A DNA stretch of 64,000 bases from Streptomyces pluripotens. GTDB lineage: Bacteria; Actinomycetota; Actinomycetes; Streptomycetales; Streptomycetaceae. Positions 1 through 9,057 of this stretch are shown in pieces. The position numbers and the translations under genes are program-made. The stretch is from assembly GCF_000802245.2 (NCBI RefSeq), contig NZ_CP021080.1, positions 2,418,001 to 2,482,000 on the forward strand. The letters are read 5' to 3'. The notes beneath the pieces are model-generated. The model was not told where the DNA came from, ran no database searches, and worked only from the letters and a program-made list of their open reading frames with translations. Each line of letters starts with the position of its first letter. Position 1 is the stretch's first letter.

Positions 1-659
1 GCAACTTCTGGCTCGGCTTGGAGCTGGGCGACCGCTGGACGGACGAGCAGGACGTGCTCGCCGTCCTGGCCGAGCGAGTCGGTGTCAGCGACGATCCCGG
101 GTTCCGGTACGGGCAGGACACCATCGATCCCGAACTGACCGTGGACGCGCTGGAGCGCATGGCGGCACGGCTGCGCAAGGCGGCCGAAGGGCGGCAGCGG
201 GTCCTGTTCGCGACCGGTCACCCGGGTGGTCTGCTGGACGTGCACCGGGCCACGGCCGCCGCACTGCGCACCGCCGGCTGCGAGATCGTCGTCATCCCCG
301 ACGGGCTGCAGACGGACGAGGGTTACGTGATGCAGTTCGCGGACGTGGCCGTGCTGGAACACGGGGCAACGCTGTGGCACACCCACTCCGGGGAGCCGAT
401 GCGGGCCGTTCTGACGGGACTTGTGCACGAGGGGCGTCCGCTGCCGGACCTCGTCGTCGCCGACCACGGCTGGGCCGGGTACGCCGCTCAGCACGGCATC
501 GACTCCGTCGGCTACGCCGACTGCAACGACCCCGCGCTGTTCCTCGCCGAGGCCGAGGGCACCCTGCAGGTGGCAGTACCGATCGATGACCACGTGGTCA
601 GTCCCCGCCACTACGACCCCATGACCGCGTATCTGTTGGCGCAGGCCGGTCTGTCCTGA
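1..659 (+). CDS. phosphatase-like conserved protein, 5' end missing
   Basis: The reading frame is open from the first base of the window, and residues upstream of the first possible start codon (NFWLG) fit a continuing protein, so the 5' end lies outside. About 218 residues are visible. The segment contains a hydrophobic strand followed by ATGHPGG, a nucleotide- or phosphate-loop-like turn, and several conserved Asp/His residues (VVADHGWAGY, YADCND). I recall close Streptomyces relatives being annotated simply as phosphatase; I cannot name a catalytic motif that proves it. A strong hairpin follows the stop codon. The reading frame is secure, the function is not. Confidence 0.6.
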   Translation, partial: NFWLGLELGDRWTDEQDVLAVLAERVGVSDDPGFRYGQDTIDPELTVDALERMAARLRKAAEGRQRVLFATGHPGGLLDVHRATAAALRTAGCEIVVIPDGLQTDEGYVMQFADVAVLEHGATLWHTHSGEPMRAVLTGLVHEGRPLPDLVVADHGWAGYAAQHGIDSVGYADCNDPALFLAEAEGTLQVAVPIDDHVVSPRHYDPMTAYLLAQAGLS

Positions 660-678
660 CCGGTCCCGACACAAACGA

Positions 679-704
679 GTGCGGCTCCGCACGCGGAGCC
701 GCAC
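679..704. terminator. hairpin terminator, probably bidirectional
   Basis: An 11-bp perfect stem (GTGCGGCTCCG with CGGAGCCGCAC, loop CACG) sits 20 bases after the stop of the upstream gene and 44 bases before the stop of the convergent His-rich gene. It has no T-run, which is usual in Streptomyces. Confidence 0.75.
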
Positions 705-747
705 CGGTCCTGGCGTTTACGGTCCGATCAGTCGGACGGCCGGACTG

Positions 748-1059
748 CTAACGTCCGCGTCCACCGTGGTCGTGACCGTAGCCGCCGCCACGGTCGTGGC
801 CGTAGCCGCCGTGGTCGTGACCGTAGTTGTTGTAATGGTCGTGGTGGCGGTTGTGGTGACGCCCGTAGTCGCAGTTGTCGTCGTTCCACCACCGGTTGTG
901 CCGGTTGTGGTCGTGGCAGTACCTGCTGTAGGAACCATGGTCGTGGTGTGTTGGGGTTGCCGCCGAGGCGGTGCCCGCCGCACCAATAGCGGCTCCGCCG
1001 GCCATCAGCAGACCGGCTGCGGACATCGCGACAAGACGCCTCGTGCGTTGTACTCGCAT
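748..1059 (-). CDS. secreted histidine/asparagine/tyrosine/glycine-rich protein
   Basis: This 103-residue protein begins with a clear Sec signal peptide: basic RVQRTRR, a hydrophobic Ala/Gly stretch, and cleavage near ASA-A. The mature part of about 70 residues is nearly all His, Asp, Asn, Tyr, Gly and Arg, with HHDHG/YGHDHGG-type repeats and two cysteines. I chose the ATG at 1059 because GGAAGGG precedes it at proper spacing; upstream in-frame codons would only prepend a non-conserved leader. Such composition suggests exported metal (Zn, Cu, Ni) binding or a wall-associated low-complexity protein, but that is inference. It converges with the preceding gene and is the only gene on its transcript. 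Confidence 0.75.
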   Translation of the reverse strand: MRVQRTRRLVAMSAAGLLMAGGAAIGAAGTASAATPTHHDHGSYSRYCHDHNRHNRWWNDDNCDYGRHHNRHHDHYNNYGHDHGGYGHDRGGGYGHDHGGRGR

Positions 1060-1365
1060 GGGAATTACCCTTCCGTTTCCATCGGCTCTCGCGGCTCCCG
1101 CCGGGGGATGCGAGGTGGATGGCCGTCGCCGCTGCCACAAGGGGGGGGGAGTGGCGGCACGGTCTTCAGGTGTCACCGCAGGACATGAGCAGTACGGCGA
1201 TGGCCCCCGACGCCTGCAAACGACCCCTCACACAGTTGCTCGGGTCGTACGGCTGAGGATCCGTGGTCCGAAACCTCGTCGGCCGGGCATGCCGTCCACT
1301 GCGGCTTTCACTCAAAAAGCGTAGTCCTCCACGCGCCACTCGGCACCTCGGCACCTCGGCACGCA
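1060..1365. other. intergenic region upstream of the His-rich gene
   Basis: No gene is seen. It should hold the promoter of the His-rich gene (minus strand) and the 3' end of the thioesterase transcript. Two low-complexity patches are visible: a run of nine G at 1141-1149, and an 8-bp tandem repeat of CGGCACCT (about 2.75 copies) at 1341-1362 just past the thioesterase stop. Confidence 0.6.
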
Positions 1366-2232
1366 TCAGCGTGGCACCCGGACCACGCCCTCCTGGATGA
1401 CCGTGATGGCGAGCCGCCCGTCTTGCGTGTAGATACGGGCCTGGCCAAGGCCGCGACCGCCGTGGGCGGACGGCGACTCCTGGTCGTACAGCAGCCATTC
1501 GTCGGCGCGGAAGGGCCGGTGGAACCACATCGCGTGGTCCAGGGACGCGCCCACGACATCGCCGACGGCCCAGCCACCGCGCCCGTGTGCGAGCAGCACG
1601 GAGTCGAGGAGGGTCATGTCGGAGACGTAGGTGGCGAGGACGACGTGCAGGAGGGGGTGGTCGGCGAGTTTGCCGTTGGTGCGGAACCACACCTGGGAGT
1701 GCGGCTCGCGTGGCTCGCCGAACTGCCCGTACGGCGGCTCGTCCACGTACCGCAGATCGATCGCCTCGCGGGCCTCCAGGAACCGCTCCACCACCTGCGG
1801 GGCGAGGTGGTCGTAGCCGCGCAGCCGGTCCTGGGAGGTGGGCAGGGCCACCGGATCTGGCGCGGTCGGCATGGGCGCCTGGTGCTCCAGGCCCTCCTCG
1901 TGCGTCTGGAAGGACGCCGAGAGGTGGAAGATCGGCTTGCCGTGCTGGATGGCGACCACGCGCCGCGTGGTGAAGGACCGGCCGTCACGGATGCGGTCGA
2001 CCGTGTAGACGATCGGTGCTCCGGGGTCACCGGGACGCAGGAAGTACGCGTGCAGGGAGTGGGCGGGCCGGTCCGCGGGGACCGTCCGCCCGGCGGCGAC
2101 CAGCGCCTGCGCCGCGACCTGCCCGCCGAAGACGCGCGGGACGACGGCGGAGCGGGACTGGCCGCGGAAGATGTTCTCCTCGATCTGCTCCAGGTCGAGC
2201 AGATCGAGGAGGTCCTGGAGTGCCTGGCTCAT
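1366..2232 (-). CDS. tesB: acyl-CoA thioesterase II (TesB family)
   Basis: The 288-residue double-hotdog protein matches the TesB family end to end. It opens MSQALQDLLDLL and shows IFRGQS, VFGGQV, YFLRPGD, LDHAMWFHRPF and a C-terminal VIQEGVVR. TesB uses an Asp/Thr/Gln network; Asp in LDHAMW and Gln in IQEG are present, with Ser at the usual Thr site. The ATG at 2232 aligns with the E. coli TesB start; a TTG two codons upstream is less likely. Family role: hydrolysis of medium- and long-chain acyl-CoA to free acid and CoA in the cytosol. It lies 39 bp after the acyl-CoA dehydrogenase gene and is probably co-transcribed with it. Confidence 0.92.
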   Translation of the reverse strand: MSQALQDLLDLLDLEQIEENIFRGQSRSAVVPRVFGGQVAAQALVAAGRTVPADRPAHSLHAYFLRPGDPGAPIVYTVDRIRDGRSFTTRRVVAIQHGKPIFHLSASFQTHEEGLEHQAPMPTAPDPVALPTSQDRLRGYDHLAPQVVERFLEAREAIDLRYVDEPPYGQFGEPREPHSQVWFRTNGKLADHPLLHVVLATYVSDMTLLDSVLLAHGRGGWAVGDVVGASLDHAMWFHRPFRADEWLLYDQESPSAHGGRGLGQARIYTQDGRLAITVIQEGVVRVPR

Positions 2233-2271
2233 TGGCAAGTGGGGTGGTACCGGCCAGAGGTCGCTTCGCCC

Positions 2272-3429
2272 CTACAGGCCCATGTCCTTGGCGATGATCG
2301 TCTTCATGATCTCGCTGGTGCCGCCGTAGATGCGGTTGACACGGTTGTCCGCGTACAGACGGGCGATCGGGTACTCGTTCATGTAGCCGTAGCCGCCGTG
2401 CAGCTGGAGGCAGCGATCGATCACGCGGTGCGCGACCTCGGTGCAGAACAGCTTGGCGGAGGCCGCCTCGGCGGGGGTCAGCTCACCGGCGTCCAGGGCC
2501 TCCGTCGCGCGGTCGGCGACAGCCTCGGCCGCGTCCACCTCGGCCTGGCAGGCGGCCAGCTCGAACTTGGTGTTCTGGAAGTGGGCGACGGGCTTGCCGA
2601 AGACGGTGCGCTCCTGCACGTACTGCTTGGCGAACCGTACGGCGGCCTTGGCCTGCGCGTAGGCGCCGAAGGCGATGCCCCACCGCTCGGAGGCCAGGTT
2701 GTGGCCGAGGTAGGAGAAGCCCTTGTTCTCCTCGCCCAGCAGGTCCTCGACCGGCACCTTGACGTCGACGAAGGCCAGCTCGGCGGTGTCGGAAGTACGC
2801 AGGCCCAGCTTGTCCAGCTTGCGGCCGACCGAGTAGCCCTCGGACTTGGTGTCCACGGCGAAGAGGGAGATGCCGAAGCGGCGGTCCTCGGCGGTCGGGG
2901 CGGAGGTCCGGGCACAGACGATGACCTTGTCGGCGTGCACACCACCGGTGATGAAGGTCTTGGCGCCGTTGAGGACGTAGTGCGTGCCGTCCTCCGAGAG
3001 CTTGGCGGTGGTCTTCATGCCCGCGAGGTCGGAGCCGGTGCCCGGCTCGGTCATCGCGATGGCCCACATCTCCTCGCCGGTGACGAACTTCGGCAGGTAC
3101 CGCTTCTTCTGCTCGTCGGAGGCGAGCATCTTGATGTACGGCAGCGCGAGCAGTACGTGCACCCCGGAGCCGCCGAAGTGCACCCCGGCGCGGGCGGTCT
3201 CCTCGTAGAGGACGGCCTCGAACTTGTGGCTGTCCAGGCCCGCGCCACCGAATTCCTCGGGCACATTGATGCCGAAGAGGCCCAGTTCGCCGAGCTTGTA
3301 GTAGAAGTCGCGCGGCGCCTGGCCGGCAGCGAACCACTCGTCGTACACGGGTACGACCTCGGCCTCGATGAAGGCGCGAAGAGTCTCCCGGAACGCCTCG
3401 TGATCCTCGTTGAACACCGTACGGCGCAC
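2272..3429 (-). CDS. acyl-CoA dehydrogenase, long-chain (LCAD)-like
   Basis: This is a 385-residue FAD-dependent acyl-CoA dehydrogenase. Family motifs are VPEEFGGAG, MTEPGTGSDLAG (FAD and substrate contact), LHGGYGYMNEYP and a C-terminal IYGGTSEIMK. The Gly in IYGGT replaces the Glu base used by short- and medium-chain enzymes; long-chain and isovaleryl enzymes carry the base elsewhere and show this same Gly, so I read it as LCAD-like. The GTG at 3429 is preferred because GGAGG lies 8 bases upstream; a GTG at 3444 would lack a ribosome site. It forms a two-gene minus-strand unit with tesB, suggesting fatty acyl-CoA oxidation plus release of free acids. Confidence 0.9.
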   Translation of the reverse strand: MRRTVFNEDHEAFRETLRAFIEAEVVPVYDEWFAAGQAPRDFYYKLGELGLFGINVPEEFGGAGLDSHKFEAVLYEETARAGVHFGGSGVHVLLALPYIKMLASDEQKKRYLPKFVTGEEMWAIAMTEPGTGSDLAGMKTTAKLSEDGTHYVLNGAKTFITGGVHADKVIVCARTSAPTAEDRRFGISLFAVDTKSEGYSVGRKLDKLGLRTSDTAELAFVDVKVPVEDLLGEENKGFSYLGHNLASERWGIAFGAYAQAKAAVRFAKQYVQERTVFGKPVAHFQNTKFELAACQAEVDAAEAVADRATEALDAGELTPAEAASAKLFCTEVAHRVIDRCLQLHGGYGYMNEYPIARLYADNRVNRIYGGTSEIMKTIIAKDMGL

Positions 3430-3812
3430 GCCGCCCACCTCCACGAACCTCGGAATCTCGGCATGCCCTCGGGCATGTCTAAGCGCTTGCTCAGAACAAA
3501 GATACCGGCGAGTACGTTGCGGCGTCCAGAGTGAGCTTGCCCACCCGTCCGGCCCGGGCGCTGGCGCCAGTTCCCGGCTCCGCCGTACCGACGGAAGGCG
3601 GAGGTCTCGACCGTCAGGACCCGAAGGGCACCGAGTTCCCGAAGGGACAGGACTCCTTGCCGGACGCGGTCATCCTCCCCGAGGTGGTCTTCGGTGAGGA
3701 GGGCGATCGCCGTCGACGCGACGCGGGTGCGCGCAGTGGTCGCGCAGTCCGTGGACACGGCCCCCAGCGTACTGAGGCAAGCCCCGCCGGCGAGCCCCTC
3801 GGCCCGACCCGG
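3430..3812. other. intergenic region between TetR gene and acyl-CoA dehydrogenase
   Basis: There is no convincing gene; the open frames here have no start signal or family resemblance. The region holds the promoter of the acyl-CoA dehydrogenase/tesB unit on the minus strand, including an imperfect inverted repeat at 3479-3494, and the 3' end of the TetR gene. Confidence 0.55.
3479..3494. promoter_or_regulatory. candidate operator for the acyl-CoA dehydrogenase/tesB unit
   Basis: The sequence CTAAGC-GCTT-GCTCAG is an inverted repeat of CTNAGC half-sites around an AAGCGCTT core, 50 bp upstream of the acyl-CoA dehydrogenase start. Position and symmetry fit a regulator binding site, for example a TetR-type fatty-acid regulator. 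The regulator itself is not identified. Confidence 0.4.
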
Positions 3813-4418
3813 TCATCCCCTGCTCGCCCCCGCCGCCGCGAACGCCCCCCGGGCCATCCGGTGCAGCAGCGCAGCAGTGGCACCCCGGCCCGGCAGTGTC
3901 CCCGCCCGCCCCAGGTGCGGCGTGGAATTAAGCAGGCCGAAGACCGAGTGGACCGCGGAACGGGCCGAGGGCTCCGTGAGCGCCGGATACACCTCCCGCA
4001 CCACCTCCACCCACAGCTCCACGTACTGCCGCTGCAACTGACGCACCAGCTTGCGGTCGCTGTCGCGCAGGCGGTCCAGCTCACGGTCGTGCAGAGTGAT
4101 GAGGGGGCGGTCGTCCAGGGCGAAGTCGATGTGGCCCTCGATGAGCGAGTCCAGGACCGCCGTGGCACCGGTCTGCCCGTCGGCCTCCGCCAGGCGGCGC
4201 TTGGCCCCGGTCAGCAACTGGCCGCTGATGCCGACCAGCAGTTCGGCGAGCATCGCGTCCTTGCCCGGGAAGTGACGGTACAGACCGGGGCCGCTGATGC
4301 CGACGGCGGCGCCTATCTCGTCGACGCCGACACCGTGGAAACCGCGCTCGGCGAAGAGTCGGGCAGCCTCCTTGAGGATCTGCTCGCGGCGGGTGGGGGC
4401 GTCGGTTCTGGTGGCCAT
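3813..4418 (-). CDS. TetR-family regulator, divergent from the carboxylase operon (AccR-like)
   Basis: The 201-residue protein has an N-terminal TetR helix-turn-helix (residues about 15-60: ILKEAARLFAERGFHG, VDEIGAAVGISGPGLYRHF) and a helical ligand domain. It is transcribed away from the acyl-CoA carboxylase operon, and the shared 94-bp gap contains two GTTAR-N6-TTAAC palindromes. I recall a Streptomyces regulator, AccR, that binds GTTAA-N6-TTAAC and responds to short-chain acyl-CoAs; synteny and sites agree with this being its orthologue. It probably represses both itself and the operon. The ATG start has no clear ribosome-binding site, so a leaderless or weakly translated mRNA is possible. 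Confidence 0.9.
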   Translation of the reverse strand: MATRTDAPTRREQILKEAARLFAERGFHGVGVDEIGAAVGISGPGLYRHFPGKDAMLAELLVGISGQLLTGAKRRLAEADGQTGATAVLDSLIEGHIDFALDDRPLITLHDRELDRLRDSDRKLVRQLQRQYVELWVEVVREVYPALTEPSARSAVHSVFGLLNSTPHLGRAGTLPGRGATAALLHRMARGAFAAAGASRG

Positions 4419-4440
4419 GCCGGTAATTCTAGACAGCGGG

Positions 4441-4456
4441 GTTAGCGGTCGTTAAC
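4441..4456. promoter_or_regulatory. TetR (AccR-like) operator, copy 1
   Basis: GTTAG-CGGTCG-TTAAC, a near-perfect palindrome with 6-bp spacer, lies 22 bp upstream of the TetR gene start. It matches the GTTAA-N6-TTAAC form in nine of ten defined bases. Confidence 0.65.
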
Positions 4457-4468
4457 CTAAAGGAAATG

Positions 4469-4484
4469 GTTAACGCTCATTAAC
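4469..4484. promoter_or_regulatory. TetR (AccR-like) operator, copy 2
   Basis: GTTAA-CGCTCA-TTAAC is a perfect match to the two-half-site palindrome. It is centred 28 bp downstream of copy 1 and ends 28 bp before the carboxylase start codon, so occupancy would block the operon promoter. Confidence 0.75.
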
Positions 4485-4512
4485 AGTCACCACTGGGTGA
4501 GGGGACCGCAGG

Positions 4513-6129
4513 ATGCACGAGGCACCGGAGCTGACGAGCGCGGCCGATCCCGCGTCGGAGGCCTGGCGAGCCAATGAACGGGCACACCGCGCGCTCGTGG
4601 ACGAGTTGCGCGGCAAGCTGGCCGCGACGGCTCTCGGCGGCGGCGAGCGGGCACGGGCCCGACACACCGCGCGCGGCAAGCTGCTGCCGAGGGACAGGGT
4701 GGACACCCTGCTCGACGCGGGGTCGCCGTTTCTGGAACTGGCCCCCCTCGCGGCCGACGGGATGTACGACGGACAGGCCCCGGCCGCCGGGGTGATCGCC
4801 GGTATCGGGCGGGTCAGCGGACGCACCTGCGTGATCGTCGCGAACGACGCCACCGTCAAGGGCGGCACCTACTACCCGATGACGGTGAAGAAGCATCTGC
4901 GGGCGCAGGAGGTGGCGCTGGACAACCGGCTGCCGTGCGTCTACCTGGTCGACTCCGGCGGGGCCTTCCTACCGATGCAGGACGAGGTCTTCCCCGACCG
5001 GGAGCACTTCGGACGGATCTTCTACAACCAGGCCCGGATGTCCGGCGCGGGCATCCCGCAGATCGCCGCCGTGCTCGGCTCCTGCACCGCCGGTGGCGCC
5101 TACGTCCCGGCCATGAGTGACGAGGCCGTGATCGTCCGCAACCAGGGCACGATCTTCCTGGGCGGTCCCCCGCTGGTGAAGGCGGCCACGGGTGAGGTCG
5201 TCACCGCTGAGGAACTGGGCGGCGGCGAGGTCCACTCCCGGGTCTCCGGGGTCACCGACCACCTCGCCGAGGACGACGCGCACGCCCTGCGGATCGTACG
5301 GAACATCGCTGCCACGCTCCCCGCCCGGCAGTCCCTCCCCTGGGAGGTGCGGCCGTCCGTCGAGCCCAAGGTCGACCCCCACGGGATCTACGGCGCGGTC
5401 CCCGTGGACTCCCGCACCCCCTACGACGTGCGCGAGATCATCGCGCGTGTGGTCGACGGCTCCCGCTTCGCCGAGTTCAAGAGCGAATTCGGGCAGACCC
5501 TGGTCACCGGCTTCGCCCGGATCCACGGCCACCCGGTCGGGATCGTCGCCAACAACGGGATCCTGTTCTCCGAGTCCGCCCAGAAGGGCGCCCACTTCAT
5601 CGAGCTGTGCGACCAGCGCGGCATCCCGCTGGTGTTCCTGCAGAACATCTCCGGGTTCATGGTGGGCAAGGACTACGAGGCGGGTGGCATCGCCAAGCAC
5701 GGCGCCAAGATGGTCACGGCCGTGGCCTGCACCCGCGTCCCGAAGTTGACCGTGGTCGTCGGCGGTTCGTACGGCGCCGGCAACTACTCCATGTGCGGCC
5801 GGGCCTACTCCCCCCGCTTCCTGTGGATGTGGCCCAACGCCAAGATCTCCGTGATGGGCGGCGAGCAGGCCGCCAGCGTCCTCGCCACCGTCAAGCGGGA
5901 CCAGCTCCAGGCGCGCGGCGAGGAGTGGCCGGCCGAGGAGGAAGAGGCCTTCAAAGCGCCGGTCCGCGCGCAGTACGAGCGCCAGGGCAACGCCTACTAC
6001 GCCACCGCCCGTCTCTGGGACGACGGTGTCATCGACCCGATGGAGACCCGTCAGGTGCTCGGTCTCGCCCTGACGGCCTGTGCCAACGCGCCCCTGGGTG
6101 AGCCCCAGTTCGGCGTCTTCCGGATGTGA
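4513..6129 (+). CDS. acyl-CoA carboxylase beta (carboxyltransferase) subunit, methylcrotonyl-CoA type
   Basis: At 538 residues this carries both halves of the carboxyltransferase domain (crotonase folds), with [54 protein letters not shown] and [16 protein letters not shown]. Length and N-terminal layout resemble methylcrotonyl-CoA carboxylase beta (LiuB) more than propionyl-CoA carboxylase beta. It would transfer carboxyl from biotin on the alpha subunit to the acyl-CoA. It is first in a tight four-gene operon with the alpha subunit, HMG-CoA lyase and an acyl-CoA dehydrogenase, the set expected for leucine/isovalerate catabolism. Regulation is likely by the divergent TetR gene. Confidence 0.93.
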   Translation: MHEAPELTSAADPASEAWRANERAHRALVDELRGKLAATALGGGERARARHTARGKLLPRDRVDTLLDAGSPFLELAPLAADGMYDGQAPAAGVIAGIGRVSGRTCVIVANDATVKGGTYYPMTVKKHLRAQEVALDNRLPCVYLVDSGGAFLPMQDEVFPDREHFGRIFYNQARMSGAGIPQIAAVLGSCTAGGAYVPAMSDEAVIVRNQGTIFLGGPPLVKAATGEVVTAEELGGGEVHSRVSGVTDHLAEDDAHALRIVRNIAATLPARQSLPWEVRPSVEPKVDPHGIYGAVPVDSRTPYDVREIIARVVDGSRFAEFKSEFGQTLVTGFARIHGHPVGIVANNGILFSESAQKGAHFIELCDQRGIPLVFLQNISGFMVGKDYEAGGIAKHGAKMVTAVACTRVPKLTVVVGGSYGAGNYSMCGRAYSPRFLWMWPNAKISVMGGEQAASVLATVKRDQLQARGEEWPAEEEEAFKAPVRAQYERQGNAYYATARLWDDGVIDPMETRQVLGLALTACANAPLGEPQFGVFRM

Positions 6130-6143
6130 GGGGGAGCGGATCC

Positions 6144-8111
6144 ATGTTCGACACAGTGCTGGTTGCCAACCGGGGCGAGATCGCCGTACGCATCATCCGC
6201 ACGCTCCGCTCGCTGGGCGTACGCTCGGTGGCCGTCTTCTCCGACGCGGACGCCGACGCCCGGCACGTGCGCGAGGCGGACACGGCGGTACGCATCGGCC
6301 CGGCGCCGGCCGCCGAGAGTTATCTGTCGGTGGAGAGGCTGCTTGAGGCAGCCGCCCGGACCGGCGCCCAGGCCGTCCACCCCGGGTACGGCTTCCTCGC
6401 CGAGAACGCCGGGTTCGCGCGCGCCTGCGAGGAGGCGGGTCTGGTCTTCATCGGGCCGCCTGCGGACGCGATCTCGCTCATGGGCGACAAGATCAGGGCC
6501 AAGGAGACGGTGCGCGTGGCCGGGGTGCCGGTGGTCCCCGGTTCCAGCGGCAGCGGGCTCACCGACGCCCAGCTCGCCGAGGCGGCCCGCCAGATCGGCA
6601 CCCCCGTGCTGCTCAAGCCCTCCGCGGGCGGCGGCGGCAAGGGCATGCGCCTGGTGCGGGACGTGACGGTCCTGGAGGAGGAGATCGCCGCCGCCCGCCG
6701 CGAGGCCCGCGCCTCCTTCGGCGACGACACCCTGCTGGTGGAGCGGTGGATCGACCGCCCCCGGCACATCGAGATCCAGGTGCTGGCCGACGGGCACGGG
6801 AACGTCGTCCACCTCGGCGAGCGCGAGTGCTCCCTCCAGCGTCGCCACCAGAAGATCATCGAGGAGGCGCCGAGCGTGCTCCTCGACGACAGGACCCGGG
6901 CCGCGATGGGTGAGGCGGCCGTGCAGGCGGCGCGCTCGTGCGGGTACCGGGGCGCGGGCACGGTGGAGTTCATCGTGCCGGGCGGGGATCCGTCGTCGTA
7001 CTACTTCATGGAGATGAACACCCGTCTCCAGGTGGAGCACCCGGTCACCGAGCTGGCCGTGTCCATCGGCTCGGCCGGCGCCGCGGGCAGCCTGGACCTG
7101 GTGGAGTGGCAGCTGCGGACCGCGGCCGGGGAGCGGCTGGGCTTCGCCCAGGAGGACGTGACGCTGACCGGGCACGCGGTCGAGGCCCGGATCTGCGCCG
7201 AGGTTCCGGCGCGCGGGTTCCTGCCCTCCGGCGGCACGGTGCTGCTGCTGAGCGAACCACAGGGTGACGGCGTCCGCACCGACTCCGGGCTCAGCGAGGG
7301 CACCGAGGTGGGCAGCCTGTACGACCCGATGCTGTCCAAGGTCATCGCCTACGGCCCCGACCGCGCGACGGCACTGCGCAAGCTTCGGGCCGCCCTCGCG
7401 GAGACGGTCACGCTGGGCGTGCAGACCAACGCGGGCTTCCTGCGGCGGCTGCTGGCCCACCCGGCGGTCGTGGCGGGCGAGCTGGACACCGGTCTGGTGG
7501 AGCGGGTCGTGGACGAACTGGTTACCTCCGAGGTGCCGGAGGAGGTGTACGAGGCCGCGGCGGCGATCCGGCTGGAGGCGCTGGAGCCGCGCGCCGGGGG
7601 CTGGACCGACCCCTTCTCGGTGCCGAGCGGCTGGCGCCTGGGCGGCACCCCGAACCCGCCCGCCTTCCCGCTGCGGGTGCAGGAACCGGTGACCTGCCGC
7701 CCACGCGGCACCCACGCCGTCACCGGTGACCGGGTGACCGTGACGCTCGACGGCGTCCGGCACCGCTTCCACCGGGCCGGTGACTGGATCGGCCGGGACG
7801 GAGACGCCTGGCACGTGCGCGACCACGACCCGGTGGCCGCCTCGCTGAACCGCGCGGCCCACGCGGGCGCCGACTCGCTCACCGCGCCCATGCCGGGCAC
7901 GGTGACCGTGGTGAAGGTGGCCGTGGGCGACGAAGTCGCCGCAGGACAGAGCCTGCTGGTGGTGGAGGCGATGAAGATGGAGCACGTCGTCTCCGCCCCG
8001 CACGCCGGCACGGTAGCCGAGTTGGACGTGACCCCGGGCACGACGGTCGCCATGGACCAGGTGCTGGCCGTCATCACACCGAAGGCATCGGAGCAGGAGG
8101 CGGCGGAATGA
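6144..8111 (+). CDS. acyl-CoA carboxylase alpha subunit (biotin carboxylase + biotin carrier), methylcrotonyl-CoA type
   Basis: The 655-residue protein has an N-terminal biotin carboxylase domain ([21 protein letters not shown]-grasp Gly-rich loop [26 protein letters not shown]) and a C-terminal biotin carrier domain with [10 protein letters not shown], Lys611 being the biotin site. The ATG at 6144 follows GGGGGAG at proper spacing; the upstream GTG at 6126 is rejected because the conserved start is [11 protein letters not shown]. It pairs with the beta subunit 14 bp upstream, and its stop overlaps the HMG-CoA lyase start by 4 bp. The length is typical of methylcrotonyl-CoA carboxylase alpha. 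Confidence 0.93.
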   Translation: MFDTVLVANRGEIAVRIIRTLRSLGVRSVAVFSDADADARHVREADTAVRIGPAPAAESYLSVERLLEAAARTGAQAVHPGYGFLAENAGFARACEEAGLVFIGPPADAISLMGDKIRAKETVRVAGVPVVPGSSGSGLTDAQLAEAARQIGTPVLLKPSAGGGGKGMRLVRDVTVLEEEIAAARREARASFGDDTLLVERWIDRPRHIEIQVLADGHGNVVHLGERECSLQRRHQKIIEEAPSVLLDDRTRAAMGEAAVQAARSCGYRGAGTVEFIVPGGDPSSYYFMEMNTRLQVEHPVTELAVSIGSAGAAGSLDLVEWQLRTAAGERLGFAQEDVTLTGHAVEARICAEVPARGFLPSGGTVLLLSEPQGDGVRTDSGLSEGTEVGSLYDPMLSKVIAYGPDRATALRKLRAALAETVTLGVQTNAGFLRRLLAHPAVVAGELDTGLVERVVDELVTSEVPEEVYEAAAAIRLEALEPRAGGWTDPFSVPSGWRLGGTPNPPAFPLRVQEPVTCRPRGTHAVTGDRVTVTLDGVRHRFHRAGDWIGRDGDAWHVRDHDPVAASLNRAAHAGADSLTAPMPGTVTVVKVAVGDEVAAGQSLLVVEAMKMEHVVSAPHAGTVAELDVTPGTTVAMDQVLAVITPKASEQEAAE

Positions 8112-9052
8112 GCGTCGAAGGACTGCCCATGGCCGTACCGGCCCCGGGCCTGCCCGCGCGGGTACGGATCTACGAGGTCGGTGCCCGGGACGGCCTGCAG
8201 AACGAACAGGCGGCCGTACCGACGCCGGTCAAGGCGGAGTTCATCCGCCGGCTGGCCGACTCGGGGTTGACGACCATCGAGGCGACCAGCTTCGTGCATC
8301 CGAAGTGGGTTCCCCAACTGGCCGATGCAGAAGAACTGTTCCCGCTGGTGAGCAGCTTGCCGGGAGTGGCCCTTCCGGTCCTGGTGCCCAACCGGCGGGG
8401 CCTGGAACGTGCGCTCGCGCTCGGCGCCGAGCACGTGGCCGTCTTCGCCAGCGCCACCGAGTCCTTCGCGAAGGCCAACCTCAACCGCACGGTGGACGAG
8501 TCGCTGGCCGTCTTCGAGCCCGTGGTACGGCACGCGAAGGACGCGGGCGTGCACGTCCGCGGGTACGTGTCCATGTGCTTCGGCGACCCGTGGGAGGGGG
8601 CCGTCCCGCTCCACCAGGTGGCCCGCGTCTGCACGGCTCTGCGGGACATGGGCTGCGACGAGCTGAGCCTCGGCGACACGATCGGCGTCGCCACCCCGGG
8701 GCATGTGCTCGAACTGCTCCATCTGCTCAACGAAGTGGGCGTGCCGACCAACGTGATCGGCGTGCACTTCCACGACACCTACGGCCAGGCGCTCGCCAAC
8801 ACCCTGGCCGCACTGCAGCACGGCGTCACCACAGTGGACGCCTCCGCGGGAGGCCTCGGCGGCTGCCCGTACGCGAAGTCCGCCACCGGCAACCTCGCCA
8901 CCGAGGACCTCGTCTGGATGCTGCACGGCCTCGGCATCGAGACCGGGGTCGACCTCGGCCGTCTGACCGCCACCAGCGGGTGGATGGCCGAGCGGTTGGG
9001 TCGCCCCAGCCCCTCCCGTACCGTCCGCGCCCTCTCCCACAAGGAACAGTGA
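8108..9052 (+). CDS. hydroxymethylglutaryl-CoA lyase
   Basis: This 314-residue TIM-barrel protein of the HMGL-like family shows [12 protein letters not shown] (active-site Arg-Asp and metal-site Glu), [26 protein letters not shown] (metal His) and the [14 protein letters not shown] signature with the catalytic Cys. It cleaves HMG-CoA to acetyl-CoA and acetoacetate, the last step of leucine breakdown. The ATG overlaps the alpha-subunit stop (ATGA), indicating translational coupling. A second in-frame ATG at residue 10 is possible, but the overlap favours the first. Confidence 0.93.
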   Translation: MSVEGLPMAVPAPGLPARVRIYEVGARDGLQNEQAAVPTPVKAEFIRRLADSGLTTIEATSFVHPKWVPQLADAEELFPLVSSLPGVALPVLVPNRRGLERALALGAEHVAVFASATESFAKANLNRTVDESLAVFEPVVRHAKDAGVHVRGYVSMCFGDPWEGAVPLHQVARVCTALRDMGCDELSLGDTIGVATPGHVLELLHLLNEVGVPTNVIGVHFHDTYGQALANTLAALQHGVTTVDASAGGLGGCPYAKSATGNLATEDLVWMLHGLGIETGVDLGRLTATSGWMAERLGRPSPSRTVRALSHKEQ

Positions 9053-9057
9053 TCAGC

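Noticed and set aside
1423..3534. Plus-strand open frame of 703 codons
   Set aside because: It is antisense to the tesB and acyl-CoA dehydrogenase genes; composition is Val/Gly/Leu/Asp-rich as expected for the complement of GC-rich codons, and no family resemblance or ribosome site is seen.
6051..9040. Long minus-strand open frames opposite the carboxylase, lyase and dehydrogenase genes
   Set aside because: They mirror strong plus-strand genes with recognised motifs and show Arg/His/Gly-rich shadow composition.
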